Below, piece by piece: positions 1 through 14,500 of a stretch of 64,000 nucleotides of DNA. The translations under genes were made by a program, and so were the position numbers. The stretch is taken from NCBI RefSeq assembly GCF_030936135.1, contig NC_082637.1:3348001-3412000 (forward strand), read 5' to 3'. This DNA comes from Gavia stellata. Its lineage: Eukaryota; Chordata; Aves; Gaviiformes; Gaviidae. Numbering within the stretch: the first letter of the stretch is position 1; each line of letters starts with the position of its first letter. The notes beneath the pieces were generated by a model. The model worked only from the letters and a program-made list of their open reading frames with translations. It did no database searches and was not told the origin of the DNA.

Positions 1-38
1 TCCCCTGGTGCAACTTGAGGCCATTTCCTCTTGTCCTG
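1..38 (-). mobile_element. CR1 fragment, cut by window edge
   Basis: The first 38 bases are the reverse complement of a conserved CR1 3' segment; compare 2464-2501 on the plus strand (AAATGGCCTCGAGTTGCACC). Similarity stops after about 38 bases. The rest of the element, if present, lies before the window. Confidence 0.7.
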
Positions 39-2159
39 ACTGCAGGCAGCTCAGGACAGACCTTCATCCCGCTCTCCCTAAATGTCAGGACTGGGGTGAC
101 AGCTTTAGGGGCAGTTTGGGTCTGTCTGCGCCTGTGCATGCATGCACGGGCCATTTTGGCGAGGAGTCCTCCGTGCTTCAGCGCCCACAGCTCACCCTGC
201 CATGCTCAGGAGCCGGGTATGTCCCAACCCCTCTGCTGTGGGGACGCTGCAGCCCCAGCTGGAGCTGCGAACCCCCCACCAAGGTGGATGAATATGCAGC
301 TGTATTTGCTTTTTGTCCTTCCTTTTGGTGCAGAGTCCTGAAAATATTTCTACTACCTTCAAATAATGTGTCTAATCCTTTTTTTTTCCATCGCTACCAG
401 CTTTTTCAATATCATTGCAGATGCATCTGCAATGCATCATCAATGCGATATCATTTCATCTGCATCTTTTCCAGCTGAAACCTTCCAGGACACATTTTCC
501 CACCATGTAGATAACACCTACAACTGCAACTTTCCGTACAGTTCCGTGAAAACGGGATTTGTCTGAATACGTTTGTCTGGCTGAGGGATCCCCGTCATCC
601 TGTGTGCAACTGCCCTGCCCTCAATGATAGCTGCTGTCCTGCCAATGCTAATATTACCTGTAGATTTTATCAGCAGTGTCTCGTAGGCGTATTTCAGGAT
701 CATTGATTAAAAAGGTCAATTAGCATTGCAATATTTCCCACCTAAAAAAAAAAAATCAGAGTGGATTCCAAATTCTTGAGATTCCAAAGCCATGAGAGTC
801 TTTCTTTAAAAGGAGCGGAGAGATGATGCTGCATGAAGGAAATTGCCTGTTGAGTTGGAAATTTTCATCATTTCTGCCCACCCTGATATCCACAGGTATA
901 TTCTCTCCCATCACAGTACCTGTGGGGAAGACGTAGCTGGGGATGAGGATGTTTCGGTTGTGGTGTTTCTTTTGTGTAGGAATATTTTTTTTCCTGGGAA
1001 AAACATGCCAGCCTCTGCAAGTGCTCCTCAGTGGGAGTTCAACAGCCTTGTTGGTTTTGAGAGCATGTCAAAGGGCAAGAACAGACAAACTCATGCTGTA
1101 ACACAAATAGAGAAACTCTGGGAAATTCAAGGGTGGGTAGATCTGAGGTTCTGCCCCGGGTCCATTCCTAAATTGAAACAGTCCATCCAACGGCACTGCC
1201 ATTGCTTCTCGATGGAAATTCTTCTGCTCCGCCACCTCAAAGCGTGCATGCAAGGCTTGGGTGCTCTCGCAGGGGCTGTGCTGTCAGTAGTAATATTTTC
1301 CACCCTGGGAGTCCAGTGTTGACAGTGGGATATCTTTTGGCTGAGGCTGATATGAAGTAACAAACCAGAGTTTTATTTATTTTTAACATACAGCCTCAGT
1401 GAAACTGTTGTGGGGCGTGCGACTGCTTAAAATGTACAGCCTGAATTTCACTCTTAATTAATTTCATGCAGAGAAATTAGGAAAGCCTTTGCAATGCAAT
1501 GTGTGCAGCAAAACCACAGCTCACAACAGAGTGGATATAGAATAGTATTCTGCAATGCTCATTTTTTTTCCCTTCACTTTAGATGGTGGACAGTACACAG
1601 TTTTGTCTGTCTCAACAAGGAACTTAACTACAGCACTGGAACTGCTCTGGAGCATTTCTCGTATTTCTTAAATGGGTACCAAAAGGTTAACTATTTCACT
1701 TGTAGTTATCAATAAAACAACTTACACAGCGGAAGCAATGAGCAATCTGATTTTGGCTTAAGCTTTCATGCAGTTCCTTTTTGAGACTGGTGAAGAGGAC
1801 AAGATCATTACCATGGGAAAAACAGGGGATGGGATGGGATGAACCAGAACTCTCTTTATATGAAGGGTAGGATACAGAAATTATTTTATTGCTTTTTCTA
1901 AGGAGAGATTTTGCTGATGTTCTGCTTGGTTTTCTTTGCTTGTCTAGCGTGGATGAGAGAACTATGGTAAAATTAAGAGATTTTTCTGGGCATGGTGGCA
2001 AATTGACAGTTCTTGGTCAAGAGGCTGATATTATCAACCAATGGTCATACTTAATCTGTTAAAGTTATCATAGGGTCCTAGGACAATCTCACCTGAGCAT
2101 CTTCTCACTGCTTTAGAGAAATGTATAGAGAGGAAGGTAGGAAAAGGCCAGCTCCAAGA
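39..2159. other. No gene recognised
   Basis: This is ordinary mixed sequence with short open frames only. Apart from the palindrome at 413-434 and a few A or T runs, I see no identifiable element. Confidence 0.6.
413..434. repeat. Perfect 22-bp palindrome
   Basis: The sequence centred on ATGCAT at 421-426 equals its own reverse complement across 22 bases. No loop separates the arms. No neighbouring gene explains it. Confidence 0.9.
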
Positions 2160-2728
2160 CACAAGCGTGGCCCACTGATTGTCCCCTTGTACTCGGTGCT
2201 GGTGAGGCTGCAACTCGAATGCTGTGTTCAGTTTTGGGCCCCTCACTCCAAGAAGGACATTGAGGTGCTGGAGCATGTCCAGAGAAGGGCGACGAAGCTG
2301 GTGAGGGGTCTGGAGCACAAGTCTGATGAGGAGCGGCTGAGGGAGCTGGGGATGTTCAGTGTGGAGAAGAGGAGGCTGAGGGGAGAGCTCATCGCTCCCT
2401 ACAACTACCTGAAAGGGGGTTGTGGTGAGGTGGGTGTTGGTCTCTTCTCCCAAGTGACAAGTGATAGGACAAGAGGAAATGGCCTCGAGTTGCACCAGGG
2501 GAGGTTCAGGCTGGATATTAGGAAAAATGTCTTCACTGAAAGGGTGGTCAGACACTGGAACAGGCTGCCCAGGGAGGTGGTGGAGTCACCATCCCTGGAG
2601 GTATTTAAAAGACGTGTGGATGAGGCACTTGGGGACATGGTTTAATGGTGGACTTGTCCGTGTTGGGTTAATGGTTGGACTTGATCATCTTAAAGGTGTT
2701 TTCCAAGCTAAACAATTCTATGATTCTC
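2160..2728 (+). mobile_element. CR1 LINE, 5'-truncated, ORF2 end open
   Basis: This is the 3' end of a CR1 non-LTR retrotransposon. The frame from about 2187 to the TAA at 2643-2645 is unbroken and carries the typical ORF2 C-terminal segments ([36 protein letters not shown], ending in GDMV). This is the tail beyond the reverse-transcriptase core, so it has no catalytic residues. A short 3' UTR follows, ending in AACAATTCTATGATTCT. The element cannot move on its own. Confidence 0.93.
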
Positions 2729-5700
2729 CCAAATATGTCCTGTTATTTCATTGCTGTGCAGATCTTTCAATCCAAATATTGCATGGTTGAATACTTTGAG
2801 GACTCCCAGGATGCAGAGGCTGTGTCCATGTTTGCAAGGTCAGAGCGCTTCTTCAATGCATCTTCCAGTTGGGTTTGAGCTGGTTTGCGCACCCGGAGCC
2901 ACATCCCTTCTGGGAGCCAAACCAAGAGAGTGGGGACCTTTCAGAGATTTACCCCAAAAGCACACTCCTGAGCCAAAACAAAGCTCTGATGTGGACCAAG
3001 GGCCAAGCTTTTGGATGCAGGCGGATCAAAAGTGGGTGCTCTGGCTGTCACTGCCCCCCAGGGTACTCGTCCTCCCCCTCGCCCGGGATCCCCATCTCTG
3101 CTGCACGGGTGGTTAAGCTCCCGCAGAGCAGCTGCTCAACAGCTGCAGGTTACACTTCACATATGAAAGAAGCCCCAAATCTGTGTGAAATTTCCAGTGG
3201 TTTAACAGCTGTTGCTTGAGCCAGGCTGTCTGTGTCACGTATACGGGGACACTGGAGGAGAAAGAGGCAGGACAGACAGCTGGGAGCAGTAATTTCTCCA
3301 GCCGCTTAGTTTTAATCTGCTTTTGCTTATGTCAGAGCCTTTTGAGTGAAAATTTGAGAATGGAGAAGCCTTTGGATTTGTTTTCCTCCCTTTTCTCACC
3401 CCCTACCCCACGATTGCAGTGAGTCTAGTGTGAGCCAAACTCTGACATGAAGGGATTTATTTCTAGGGAGACTTTTTGGTGGGATTCGTTGCAACTGACT
3501 TTAAATGTCTGAGCAAGTCATTTTAAATGCTGATTCTTGTGAATGGAGAGGAGTAGCATCCAGGAATGGTCAGTTCAGCTGAATTAGCTATTGGTTTTAA
3601 AGAAAGACAATTTGCTTTCTGAAGCCAGGAGTCTTCTCCAATGCTAAAGTTACTTTTTTTTTGGCTGCAGAACTGGGGGTAGATCCCAATACGTGCTGGA
3701 TGTTCTGGGAAAGGGAAGGTGTTCTGGAGAGACAAGAAACTTTTAAAGGAGAAGTGCCACTAAAAATCAGGAAATTAGTTGTGTACTTTGAAAAAAAACA
3801 CACAGAGCAATTTTCCAAATGATCTAGAGGGTGTTTAAAATATCTACATATTAACAGGCTGTGGTGTGACCAACTGACTAACCCTGTTTGCCTGTGGAGA
3901 GGGAGGGTTTTATGCCCCGGACATAGCAGGGAAAAGAAGGGCTTCGTTCACCTCAGTCAACAGTAAAGTGCGGGATAAAGTCTGTGGTATTGCTGGGATT
4001 TATTCTAAAAACACCTGGTACAAACACTTATTTTTATTTCCTGACATTTTTCATTCTCTCTGCATTTATAAAAATAAAACGACATGTTAATTCATAATAA
4101 AAACCAGTTCTTAATTCTGTTTTTTACTGAAATTGTATTTATGCCAGGAATCCCTTATTTGCTCTTAAATGTGAGTTCAGGTTAACCAAAAATTGATGTG
4201 CTTTTTAGCTGTGGGAAGTACTGCTGTCAGCAGAGGTGATGCTGCAAAGTTAAAGCCCACATAGCACACGTTGAGGAGGTCGTGTCTTCCCAACACTGCT
4301 CGGCTGTATCTTGGGTGGTATTTCCCTGCGTCGTTGCTTGCCCGATGAGTCTCCTGTAACGTAACATCAGTCTCTGTTCAGACAATAACTACACCAAGGA
4401 ATCACGTCTTGATGGAAGAGGCTCTCCTACAACGAGACAGGCGACTGGTGGGAGCTGGGCTGGTCCCCAGCAGCTGTCGGGATGAGACCACGCTCCCTGC
4501 GGAAGGGAGAGCAGAAGCCAGGGATGGGTCTGCCAGGTTGGGGCAGAGGTGGGAGGGTGCATGGTTTTCCCATCCCCATCCCCTGCAAGGGGTTTGGCAC
4601 TCCAAAAACCTCTCCTTGGTGCAGCAGTGTAGAAAAGAAGTGCCCCATGTTGTCCCCTGCTCCCATGGCACAGTCACCCTCGCTGTCCCACCGGGGATAC
4701 AGGACACCCCATCTCGGAGATGAGTCCCGTTGAGGGACACGGGGTGTGATGCCACTAGGGATGGCGGGGGACAAGGCGAGGTGACAGCACAGCGTGTTTC
4801 CCCCTGCCCTTCCCCATCACTGGGTTATCCCTGCCCTGGCGCAGAGGCTGGACACCGCCAGAAAACTCAAAGCAGAAAATGCCAGGGCTGGATGGGCGAG
4901 GGTTTGGTTTTGTTGTCTTGTTTTAAACAGCCCCTGTGAACAACAGTTGTGTGCGAGGGGCGGGAAGGGGGGGTTGCCATGGCAAAATGGGATTTGCTGG
5001 GAATGAATAGCTTTCTTTTTCTCCCCTGAAATGAATGGGTTGCTAAGACCTCCCTGCATACGAAGATTGTAGGTGCTACACTCGGTGGAAGAGACGGCGA
5101 ACAATATCCCCCCCAGCTTTACGTTATCCACAGGCCTCTTAATACAACTCAATCTTATTACACAAAAAAAATGTGATCTCAAGTGTAGATTGAGAGAGAC
5201 AAAATGTTCCCAGTGGGATCTATCCATGTCTCTTCCCCAGTCCCCTCCGACAACAGGGATTAGCGGCAATGTTTGCACTGACTGTAACTAGGACATAAAG
5301 ACCATGGTTCATTTCTTCCCATTCAGCTAATTCTTTACATTGCAGACACTACAGGATCCATTTATGGTTTGTTTTTTTTTTTTTCTTCTTTTGTGAAAGT
5401 AGGTTGGGGTGGGAGGGGGTGAGGGGGAGAAATCTGCTGAGGAAACTGTTGGCATCTCCAAAGAAAAGTATCTTTTCAAACCTTAGCCTGCAGCCCAGAG
5501 CCCTCCTCTGCCGGGGATGAAAGAAGCCGCATCAGATGCAACGGCAGGCAACGTTGCTTTTAGATGAAGGCCATGATATATTCGCCAAGAATGGCAACTT
5601 TTAAGGAATAAAGTGATTTAAGCTGGTGGATTTGACTTCCCATATCAAGCTCTGGGGCTTTTTTTTCAGCAAATGGGAGTGTTCGCTCTCAGCCAGCTCT

Positions 5701-8700
5701 CATTCCTGACACGTACCCACCTCTAAAGCAAACTACAGCACCGACTTTAGGTATGTTTTTTTCTGGGAGAGCTTTGGGAGGCAGGATGTGACCATGTGGG
5801 AAGGGTTTGGCCAGGACCCCAGGGTAAATATTTTTGCCAGCCATGTGATCCCTTATACGCACCAATTGACAATGTTCATGTTTTTCCCCCATTTGGAAGA
5901 AAACTTCTCCAGCAGCTGAAAACACGGTTGTGGGACACAGGATTTGTGCAAAGGGGCTGGAAAATACCCTTGGTTTTGTGCAGCACAGTCGCGCCGCGAC
6001 CTCAGCCTGCCTGGGGAGGGTCAGCGAGGCAATGGCATCTGGAGCATCTTCGTGCAGGTCCTGAACTCGCTCCGTCCCTCTTCTGGGGAATGGGGATGAG
6101 AGAAGTGGTTAATATTGCCGAAACGCCTTCTGGCTGGCCCAGGAACGTGTTTTATCTGCTCCAAAGCCATGCATCAATCTTGCCTTAACAGACAAGTCCT
6201 GCTGACTCACAGCGAGTTCAGGGGAGGTTACAGGGCGAAAATGAAGGATTATGAGATGAAGGAGGAATTCATAAATCTTTCCAAGGTGTAGGGCAGGCAG
6301 GGCTGTGTGTCACAGGCACTACTAGGACATGGTGACCCATGTCTGCTCTCTCATTCTTCACCACTGAAGGCAAATACTGTAGAAATAAGAGCCACAGAGC
6401 AGACTTTGGGGCTTCGAAATGTTGATTGCAGTGGTTTATTTCTGTATTTAATTGCAAACTTCCAAGCTCAGAGAGGAAAAGTGCGCACCTCTTGTCTGAA
6501 ATTTGGCCATCGCAGTTACAGGCCATAATCCATGTGAGAATTAACCCGGATATGTGTACAGACAAGAGAGGAAAAATGACCTAACATTGCACCGTGCATC
6601 TCGGGTGACCCTAGCTAATGTGCCCCAAACGTGTGTGATGATACATCTACTACCTCTCACCTCCGTTCTTGGCACTGGGAGAGAGAGCAGATGAATCTGA
6701 GCTGTCCTTTGGGGGAGCACAGGCTTGCCAAGGACTTCAGCACACGCTTTAGAGAACGATATTGCATGTGCTTGAAGCGGAGGATGATGCCTGAGGACCT
6801 TTTTCTGCAGTACTAAGAAATAATCCTAGGAATGGGCAAGTGCTGATATACCTTACGTATTCCTGGGCTCCTTCCAGCAAAGGGAAGGCATGACTGGTAC
6901 CTTGGAGAAAGTCACCTTTCTGCCATCTCAGCTCTTCTTGCAAAGGATGTGTTTCGGTCCAGACCTTCCAGGCTGTCGGTGTTGAGACCCACAGACAGCG
7001 TGTGTTCCCTCTTGGTCTGTAGAGAAAAACATAACAGGACTTTCACAGGATCCTACCTGAAAACTGCTCTTCGTGTTCAAGCGTGCCAAACTGAATCAGG
7101 AGAGGGTCACAATGGAAAGCAGAAAATAGCTGAGGATAAGATTAGGGGAGTTTGGGGGAGTCTGAGAAGGCAGGATTTCCTGAGGTGGGCCTGATCCAGC
7201 ATCCTGGTGAGGATTTCTGTCCCGGGAAGTGACTAAGAAGGACACGGTGGGTGGGATTCAGGTCCAGATTGTCAGTGTCCAGATGTAGATGTGCACCGAT
7301 GTCTCCATGTGTGGTCGGTGTCTGAGTTCCCATCAGCTGGCAGAGATCTAATCCATGTGGTCAAGCAGGCAGAGGATGACTCATGGCTGCTTTAGGGTGA
7401 GCAAAGTGCTCTCCAGGCTTCATCACCTGCATCGATCAGATCTCAGGTCACTCCGGTGGGAGCTCAGATGCGTGGCACACATACAGACACCTCGGTTCAG
7501 GTGTCTCTTATCTGGGGCTGAATCTTGTTGCTACTCTCATCGACACCTTTTGTTCTGCTGACCGTTATTCACCAAAAATACACAGGACACTTGTTCTGCT
7601 CATCCCAGGAACAGTTACGGGGACTGTTCACCAAAGCCGCATGGCATTAATATAGTGGCTGTCCTGATGAGTTTTCCTACCAGGGAGGGATGTGGTTTTG
7701 GTAGGTCAAAGGATGCTATTTTTCAAAATAAAGGTATATTGGAGATTTTGAAGAACACGTGCTCATACTGACATATTCATCTGACGTTAATTGCTAAGGA
7801 CAAGGGAAATGTGTTGTCAGATTCAGAGCTGTGTGTTAGCTCACCCCTCGCAGTCCTGTGCTGGATGAATGATTTATGTCTTGAAACATAAAGAATTTGG
7901 AAATAACGTTGCATTTTCTTCCCATGGGATTACCGACTCTACTCGTTCTAGCTTTTTTAAAGTCTGAAACAAAGATGGTTTTAGTTCATTACTGTCAAAT
8001 GTGAATGATGCTCTGATTCTGCAAAAATGCAACATACTTCTAAAATTAGTGTCATCCTGTTTCACCTTCTTCCCGGCCACTCTATGCGAGCAAAGAGATC
8101 AAACCTTTCTGCTTCTCCAGAGCAGAAATCGTTTATATTTGAATGAATTTAAAGTGAGGTCAGTGTGTATCCACACTCACACAGTAAGTGTGGACTGATT
8201 TATGTTTAAAAATCGGGAAGGAAGAAGAGCATACTTTGATATTAGGAAATGTTCTGAACTTCCAAGTGCTCTTCAAAGATGCGTTGGAGACAAAAAACCT
8301 CTTAGATTTTCTGTTGCAAAAGCACTGAACATCATATCATGCTGCATAGGAGAAAAAGTTAAACATGCAGGACACAAAGTAATCTTCTTACTCATTTCAG
8401 TCATCATGAGACTTTATCTGGGGCAGAGCCGAAGCACAGCTTTATATACTACCTGTTCTGGTTTTGGCCGGAGGGATGGAGTCACAAAAATCCATCCTAC
8501 CCTGTTTTCCATTTTTTATGGAGATCTCTTTATTTTTTTGACGAAAATCGCCTAATAACCACAGGAAGCCAGCTAACAGTTAGTTCCAGGTGGATTACTT
8601 CAGCTGTCGATTAACTCGGAGGAGTCAGAGTTTTTGCTTTCACCTAGAAGCTAAATTTCCTCATCATCCAATTTATGCAATGATGAAGCTGCTGCGGGTG

Positions 8701-11530
8701 CATGCGAGAACTTGGGCACAGGAGGAAATACAAAGGTAATTAATTGCCCCAACACCAATTGCTGGAAGTCTCTTAACTAACATATATCTGGACAGTCTCT
8801 GCAGCCCATAAATCACTGCTGGTTGAGAGCTACACGGCCATGAAATTCAGCCTTATCTCGGTGTAAAGTAGCTCCCTTCTCCCTTCAGTGCAGTCTGTCT
8901 GCAGGTGTCCTTTGTCACTGAGAACGTCTTCAGAATTAGCACCAGAGGATGCAACTCACCTGTAAGGATAAATTCTGGTGGGTTGTTTCTGACCACATCT
9001 GCAATTAATCACCAAAAGTCTGCCAAGTGAGGAGTGTCTCTGTCTTTGTCAGCAGGGGACATGTAGCTTTGCTTCCAAAATCCAAATGCAATCAAAAAAA
9101 CTCAGGAAGAAGCTTTGACGAAGATGTGGCAAGTCCATCCCATCACACAGCCCTGCAGACAGGAACGTCGCTGAGCTCAGCAAGCTCAGAGCGATGTGTT
9201 CCGATGCAGTTTCATCCCGAGTTCAGGTCCACGGGTGGAAAATGGGAGGTGGAGATAACCCTGTAGCAAAACCACTGCCCAAATTCAACAAATTTGCATT
9301 GGTTTATGCACTGATGGTTTCTCAGGAGGCCTCGGCCACAAGGCCACCTGCTCTCATTGCTGGCAGAGGTGCAATCACCCCTGCTGCTAATTACTCCATC
9401 AGCTGGGAGGGAGAATAAGTTAGGTTGGCTTCCCCCTGCTAACTTTGTATGGAGCTGGGTGGTGGGGCTGGAGCAGCGCTGGGATGGCAGGAGAAGGATG
9501 AGTGGTGGAGCGGTGGTGTCTTCAAACCAAGCGATGGCTTAGAGGATGGTCCACTGGCTTTATTTCCAGCTGAGATATTTACTTCAAAAGGAGATAAGTG
9601 TTTTATTTCTATTGATTTTCTCCATGAGTGTTGCTGTGGCTAGCTGGGGGTTGTTATTTTGGAGGGGAGAAGGACAATGTGCTGGTGTGGAGGGACGTGC
9701 AAGTGGCTGCATGGTTCTCCTGTTCCCTTTGTATGAGCGTGCTGTTGAACATTAGCTTTGTGTGGCTAAGGACACAGTATCTCTAGCTTTGTTAATTAGG
9801 GTCTTTTGCATTTCATGTTTCCAACAGACTGTGGCTGCAAACTAGAGAACAAAGATATTGCCGTATCTTTTTCACTTTTTAGGGATTTTAGAGTGTTTTA
9901 CATTGACAAATGAACTAGGGGATTTTTCTTTTTGGAGATGTTGTTCTACTCAGTTACTAGACTCCTTTGAGAAATGTTTCCTGGCTAAAGGTCCGATATA
10001 ACTGTTGGAATGGTAATGGAGTTGGAAAGTATAATGTTTGGAAAACAAGTTACCATGCATTATTCATACCCTGGTTTTCTTATTTTTATTGTTTGCCTAT
10101 TCTATTATAATAGCTTTTTTCATGTAGCTACATGTTGCTGTTCTCGGAGAATACGGTATGAGTGTATTTCTCAGACGGAAATGGGAAAGAACTACTTGGA
10201 AAAATAGGGGACAGTTCTTCATTTTCCCCTGAGTTTATTTAAAATTACTTTAATCAATATAGCATGAACACTTCTAATCTTCAAACATGGTTCATTTGAC
10301 AAAAGTTTCCCTTTATCATTTAAAATCATACTTGTCAGTTTAAATATATTCCAGATACATAATGCATATACATATTCAATTTTGAAATCAGTTCTTGAAA
10401 TTATGTACGTGTACCGTGAAAATTAACATCCATTTGAAGCTCAGTTTTAATAGAATTCTAATCTGATGGATTTCTCTATCTAAATATACTTAGAAAAGCA
10501 GAATTCTCTTCTCACTGGCGTAGGGAATGAAGGCAAAAATTCCAGAAGTTTTGCAGAACTGAAGACCTGGGATTTTTGAAGATAAAAAGATGAGATCGCT
10601 TTCTCATTCAGGGTCCCAGAAGCACTGTACGTTACTGAATCTCTCAACACACAGCGCTCTGTGTACAAATAATCCATCTGCGAGTATTTGGGGAGTTAAG
10701 GCACACCCTTGCCTGAAATCCTTCGCATGTTTTTCCTGTTTCGCAGCATTGTGTTATTAGATAAAAATTCTATTTACAATAAAATAATCTTTGATCTATT
10801 GTGAAGGTGAGCTGTGTCTCACTTGGCTGCTGAAGGAGGAAAGTTAGTCATCCTACCTTGCTCCATAGTTGCTGGAGAGAGACAACTTCAGGAAGCAATC
10901 AGCCCAACTGTGCTGGGTTTTTTGTTGTTTCTTTGGGTTTTTATGCTGGGACAAACCTTTTTCTCCAAGGCATTTGCCTGTATATCATCTTACACTTTGC
11001 TTTTTATGTTAGGATCATCCCTCTCCTGGAAATGCTCCTTTCCTAGGGGCTGTAGATGAGATGCTGCTTATGGCGATGCCTGGAGTGAGATGAAACACCA
11101 CTTTCCACCAGTGTCCTCTCCAGACCACAGTGTCAACACCTGAAGGTCCACGTGTGGAGCTGATGTGATTTCCTTGATTTGGATGTCCCTGTCCTGTGTT
11201 TTACCAGGGAAAGGCAGGGCAAGAGGAGGTGGTGATGAGGGAGAAGGCAGCAAGCCTGGGGAGAATGGGAGTGCAGTAATGAAACTGAGCAGCAAGCAGA
11301 GGACCAGGAGGGGCTGTTAAGGGATGATCTTTTCATCCTGCCTTCTTGACACTTGGGCTGGTGCTTTCTTGTTAGTATATTTTGATCTAGTTGTGCCTTT
11401 CATGCACAAACATGAGTTGAGGCTGAGCAGTGTTGTTCAGGTAAACAGTTGCTGGCCGGGGAGCTGGATGTGGGTCAAGTGCCCTCCAGCATGTTTGCCT
11501 GGTCACACACGGATTTCCATGGGGAGGGAG
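2729..11530. other. No gene recognised
   Basis: None of the open frames (all under about 155 codons) resembles a known protein, and no linked exon pair stands out. Poly-T and A/T-rich stretches occur, such as 5372-5384. A near-consensus MAF/AP-1 site, TGCTGACTCA, is at 6200-6209, with no supporting context. Confidence 0.6.
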
Positions 11531-11585
11531 AGGATTGGACTTGATGATCTTACAGGTCTTTTCCAACCTTAGTGATTCTGTGATT
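11531..11585 (+). mobile_element. CR1 3'-terminal fragment
   Basis: Only about 55 bases remain: GGACTTGATGATCTTACAGG, then TCTTTTCCAACCTTAGTGA and the GATTCTGTGATT tail. This is the extreme 3' end typical of a heavily 5'-truncated CR1 copy. Confidence 0.88.
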
Positions 11586-14500
11586 GTGCGAGCTGTGATA
11601 CGAGTGAGATGGGGGAAAGGAAGGAGGACAGACCCAAACCCCCGTGGTTTTCTCTATTAGGTTGTATACGAAGAGGTGTGTTCTGCTGCAGCTCCTGCCT
11701 CCGTGTTTGGGCAGAAGCAGGAAATTCTGGCTCCTTCCTTTGGCGTTCAGAAAGTCCCTCTTTGGGACTTACAGACTTTCTGGGCTGGGGAGGGAAGGCT
11801 AGCTTGTTTGTTGTTTTTAAATCCCCAATGTGAAATCAAACTTTCTTACACAAGAATATTTTCCCTTACCGTCTTCCTTCGTGGGCACGTGGCTGGTAGA
11901 CCCAGGGGAGGAAGGAAGGACAGACATGGAGTACCAGCAGTGGGTTGGGAGCGGGGCACGGGAGCAATGCAGTCTCTTCACTGGTGGATAGGCATTGACT
12001 TCTTAGGGGCACCAGAGAAACTTCAGAGCTCCCAGGTCTCCTCCTGGGGTGATTAGTCCAAATTCCCTTGGGATGAAGGTTCCTGAGAAGTTTCTCCTCT
12101 CCTGACTTTAAGAAAGACTGCTTGGAGGGAGGCTTGGCTGCAGGGTAGGGTTGCCAACAACAGCAAAATGAGAATTCTTTGTCATGAGCAAAATTACTAA
12201 CTGGGTACTGATACGGTGATGCTCTGAAAAGCAGGGTGATATCTTGGGGCATGGTGGGAGACAGAAAATAGCCAGGAATAAGAGGGTGTCAGGACAGCCT
12301 GTCTCAGAAAATGCAGCTCAGTATGTTTTGGGGTTTTGTTTTGGTTTTTTTTTTTGAACAGCTTAACTTATGGCTGAAACCACTTGTGGTTTCCTGTTTT
12401 CATTATTTGGCTTTTTTATTGTATAGCAAGGATGTTTTTTAGAAGCAGAGTCAAGTCCTGGGCCTGCTTTAGCAGGTTGGCTGCTACCACGCAGGTAGCA
12501 TGGGCAGCCGGGGGCTCCGTTGAAGGGGTTTGCATCCCGTTAAAAAGAGAGCAGCTCTGTATGGCAAAGGAGAGAGGGCGAAGAAAACGGAGTGAGGCCC
12601 ATCTTGTCACGGAGTCAAGTAAAATCTGGCTGTGTGTCTACTTTTGTTGTTGATAGCCCAAGCTCCCTAGCTGGAGACCGACGCTAATTTATAATGCTGC
12701 ACAAAGCCCTGAGAACTGGAGTAGACAAAACAGGAAGCAAAAGAGCTTTACAAATACACCAAGTATTAAGAAATTGCTAAGTGCTGGTGGGTCTTACAGA
12801 ATGATGGTGCTTTTCCCACGAGTGTGTGTGTGTGGGGGGAAATTAGAAAAAGGAGGAGCATGCACTGGGCCACCTCTTTGGCTGCTTTTCCCAAAGGTGA
12901 CTCTGCAGGGAGAAATCAATCCCATGATTTTTCTCCCCCCAATCCCAAGTTATACTCAGTATTGATACAACCATGCAAATATGACGGATACTTGCATCTT
13001 CCCTTGTTTGTGTTTCAGCCCGCTGAAATTCCCTAGGATTAGGGGTTATCTGCCAGTCCAAGTGCACGGGGGAGAGGGTTTTGCTCTTAACGGACCGTCT
13101 GTACAAACTTTGAAGGAGCCGAGAGGAGAAGCACAACGTTGCGGTGCATTCTTGGCTCCCGGGGTGGTTTAGCAGCAGCGTTATCTGCGTCTGGGGTTTA
13201 AGAGAAATGTGATCATGGGAAAACATAGGCAAAAAGTCTTGCTGCACTTGGAGAAGAGCCTCTGCTCCTGCAGCCAGTGCTGCAGAGCTGGAAAATATGG
13301 GTGGTTAATGATGTCTTACAAATGGAGTAATAGCTGTCCCTGCCCTGTTGGGTTCAGTAGGAGTTTCACCGCTGTTTCAGGCTGATGCTGGATCCTAAAA
13401 GCCTGTAAAGGACGGGAGCAGGTTGGTCTCCTGCTCACTTCCCCCATCATCTGTCAAACTCGTCCCAAAACGCCTTCTCGCATTGCGGTGACATCACGAT
13501 GTGCCGTAAGTGACCTTCTTCCCTAAACATTTAGAGATAAACTCAGCTTTTTAGTTCCTTTCATTAACAAGGAAAACTTCTCCTTTTTATGAGCTCTGTG
13601 ACTGAACCCTGGAGGTTAGTACTGATGAGTGGGTTTTTGTCATGCTTCCTGGAAAGTTTCTTAATTTATAGCCCAAGATTTCTTTTAGGAAAGACAAAAA
13701 TGTTCACATTGTATAAACCTTCGGGAAACGCTCGTTGCTGTAAGTGCTGATAGAGCCGTGTTACACCAGTTTACATTCTGCAGATGGCTGATTTATGGTG
13801 GTGGCAAGTTGGTAGGTTCTTTCCCCTTTGAGATGCAAGGTAATTTCCTGAGCAAGCCTGAGGTTGAGGATCTGTCACGTGTATCCTGCAAGAAATAATT
13901 TTGTTTGAAGGAGAGAACTGAATGCCCTACTGATACGCAATCGCTAGAAAGTCATGTTTGCAGTGAGCAGAAACTTTCCCCAGGCTGTGGATGAGTTGAA
14001 GGTGCTGGGGAGACAGGGTGGCTCCCTCCCAGCTCCTGCTGAGCAAAGGACCAATATCACCGCAACACTTCACCAAAAAATGATGGGCTTAATAATTAAG
14101 GGCCGTAAACAATTACTTTGCTCCTAACAAAAAGATACTCCTGTGGAATTAGAGGTGTGCAAGCAGCACTGGGTGAGGAAAAACTGCTGATATTTGGTCT
14201 GTAAAGGTTTTATGAGCAACCGCTTCAGTTGCCTGTAGCAGAATGCAGCTGAACGCACTTGAGAATACTTTTATTTATCCATCCACTGCTCAGCAACAGT
14301 AAACACTCTCTATTCTTCACTAAAAACGGCTCATCCATGTTTATATCCATAATAACATAGCCATTTCTGGCACAAATGTTTCTTGGAAATTTCATCCGCT
14401 TGAACTGCCACAACAGGATGAAAAGGATTTGGGGCTACATCTGAAGGTTGACCTGTCCTTCCTTCAAAACATCAAACCTCCTCAGGTGAAGCAATGAGGG

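Noticed and set aside
6200..6213. A near-consensus MAF/AP-1 element
   Set aside because: A single short motif far from any gene, with no supporting context.
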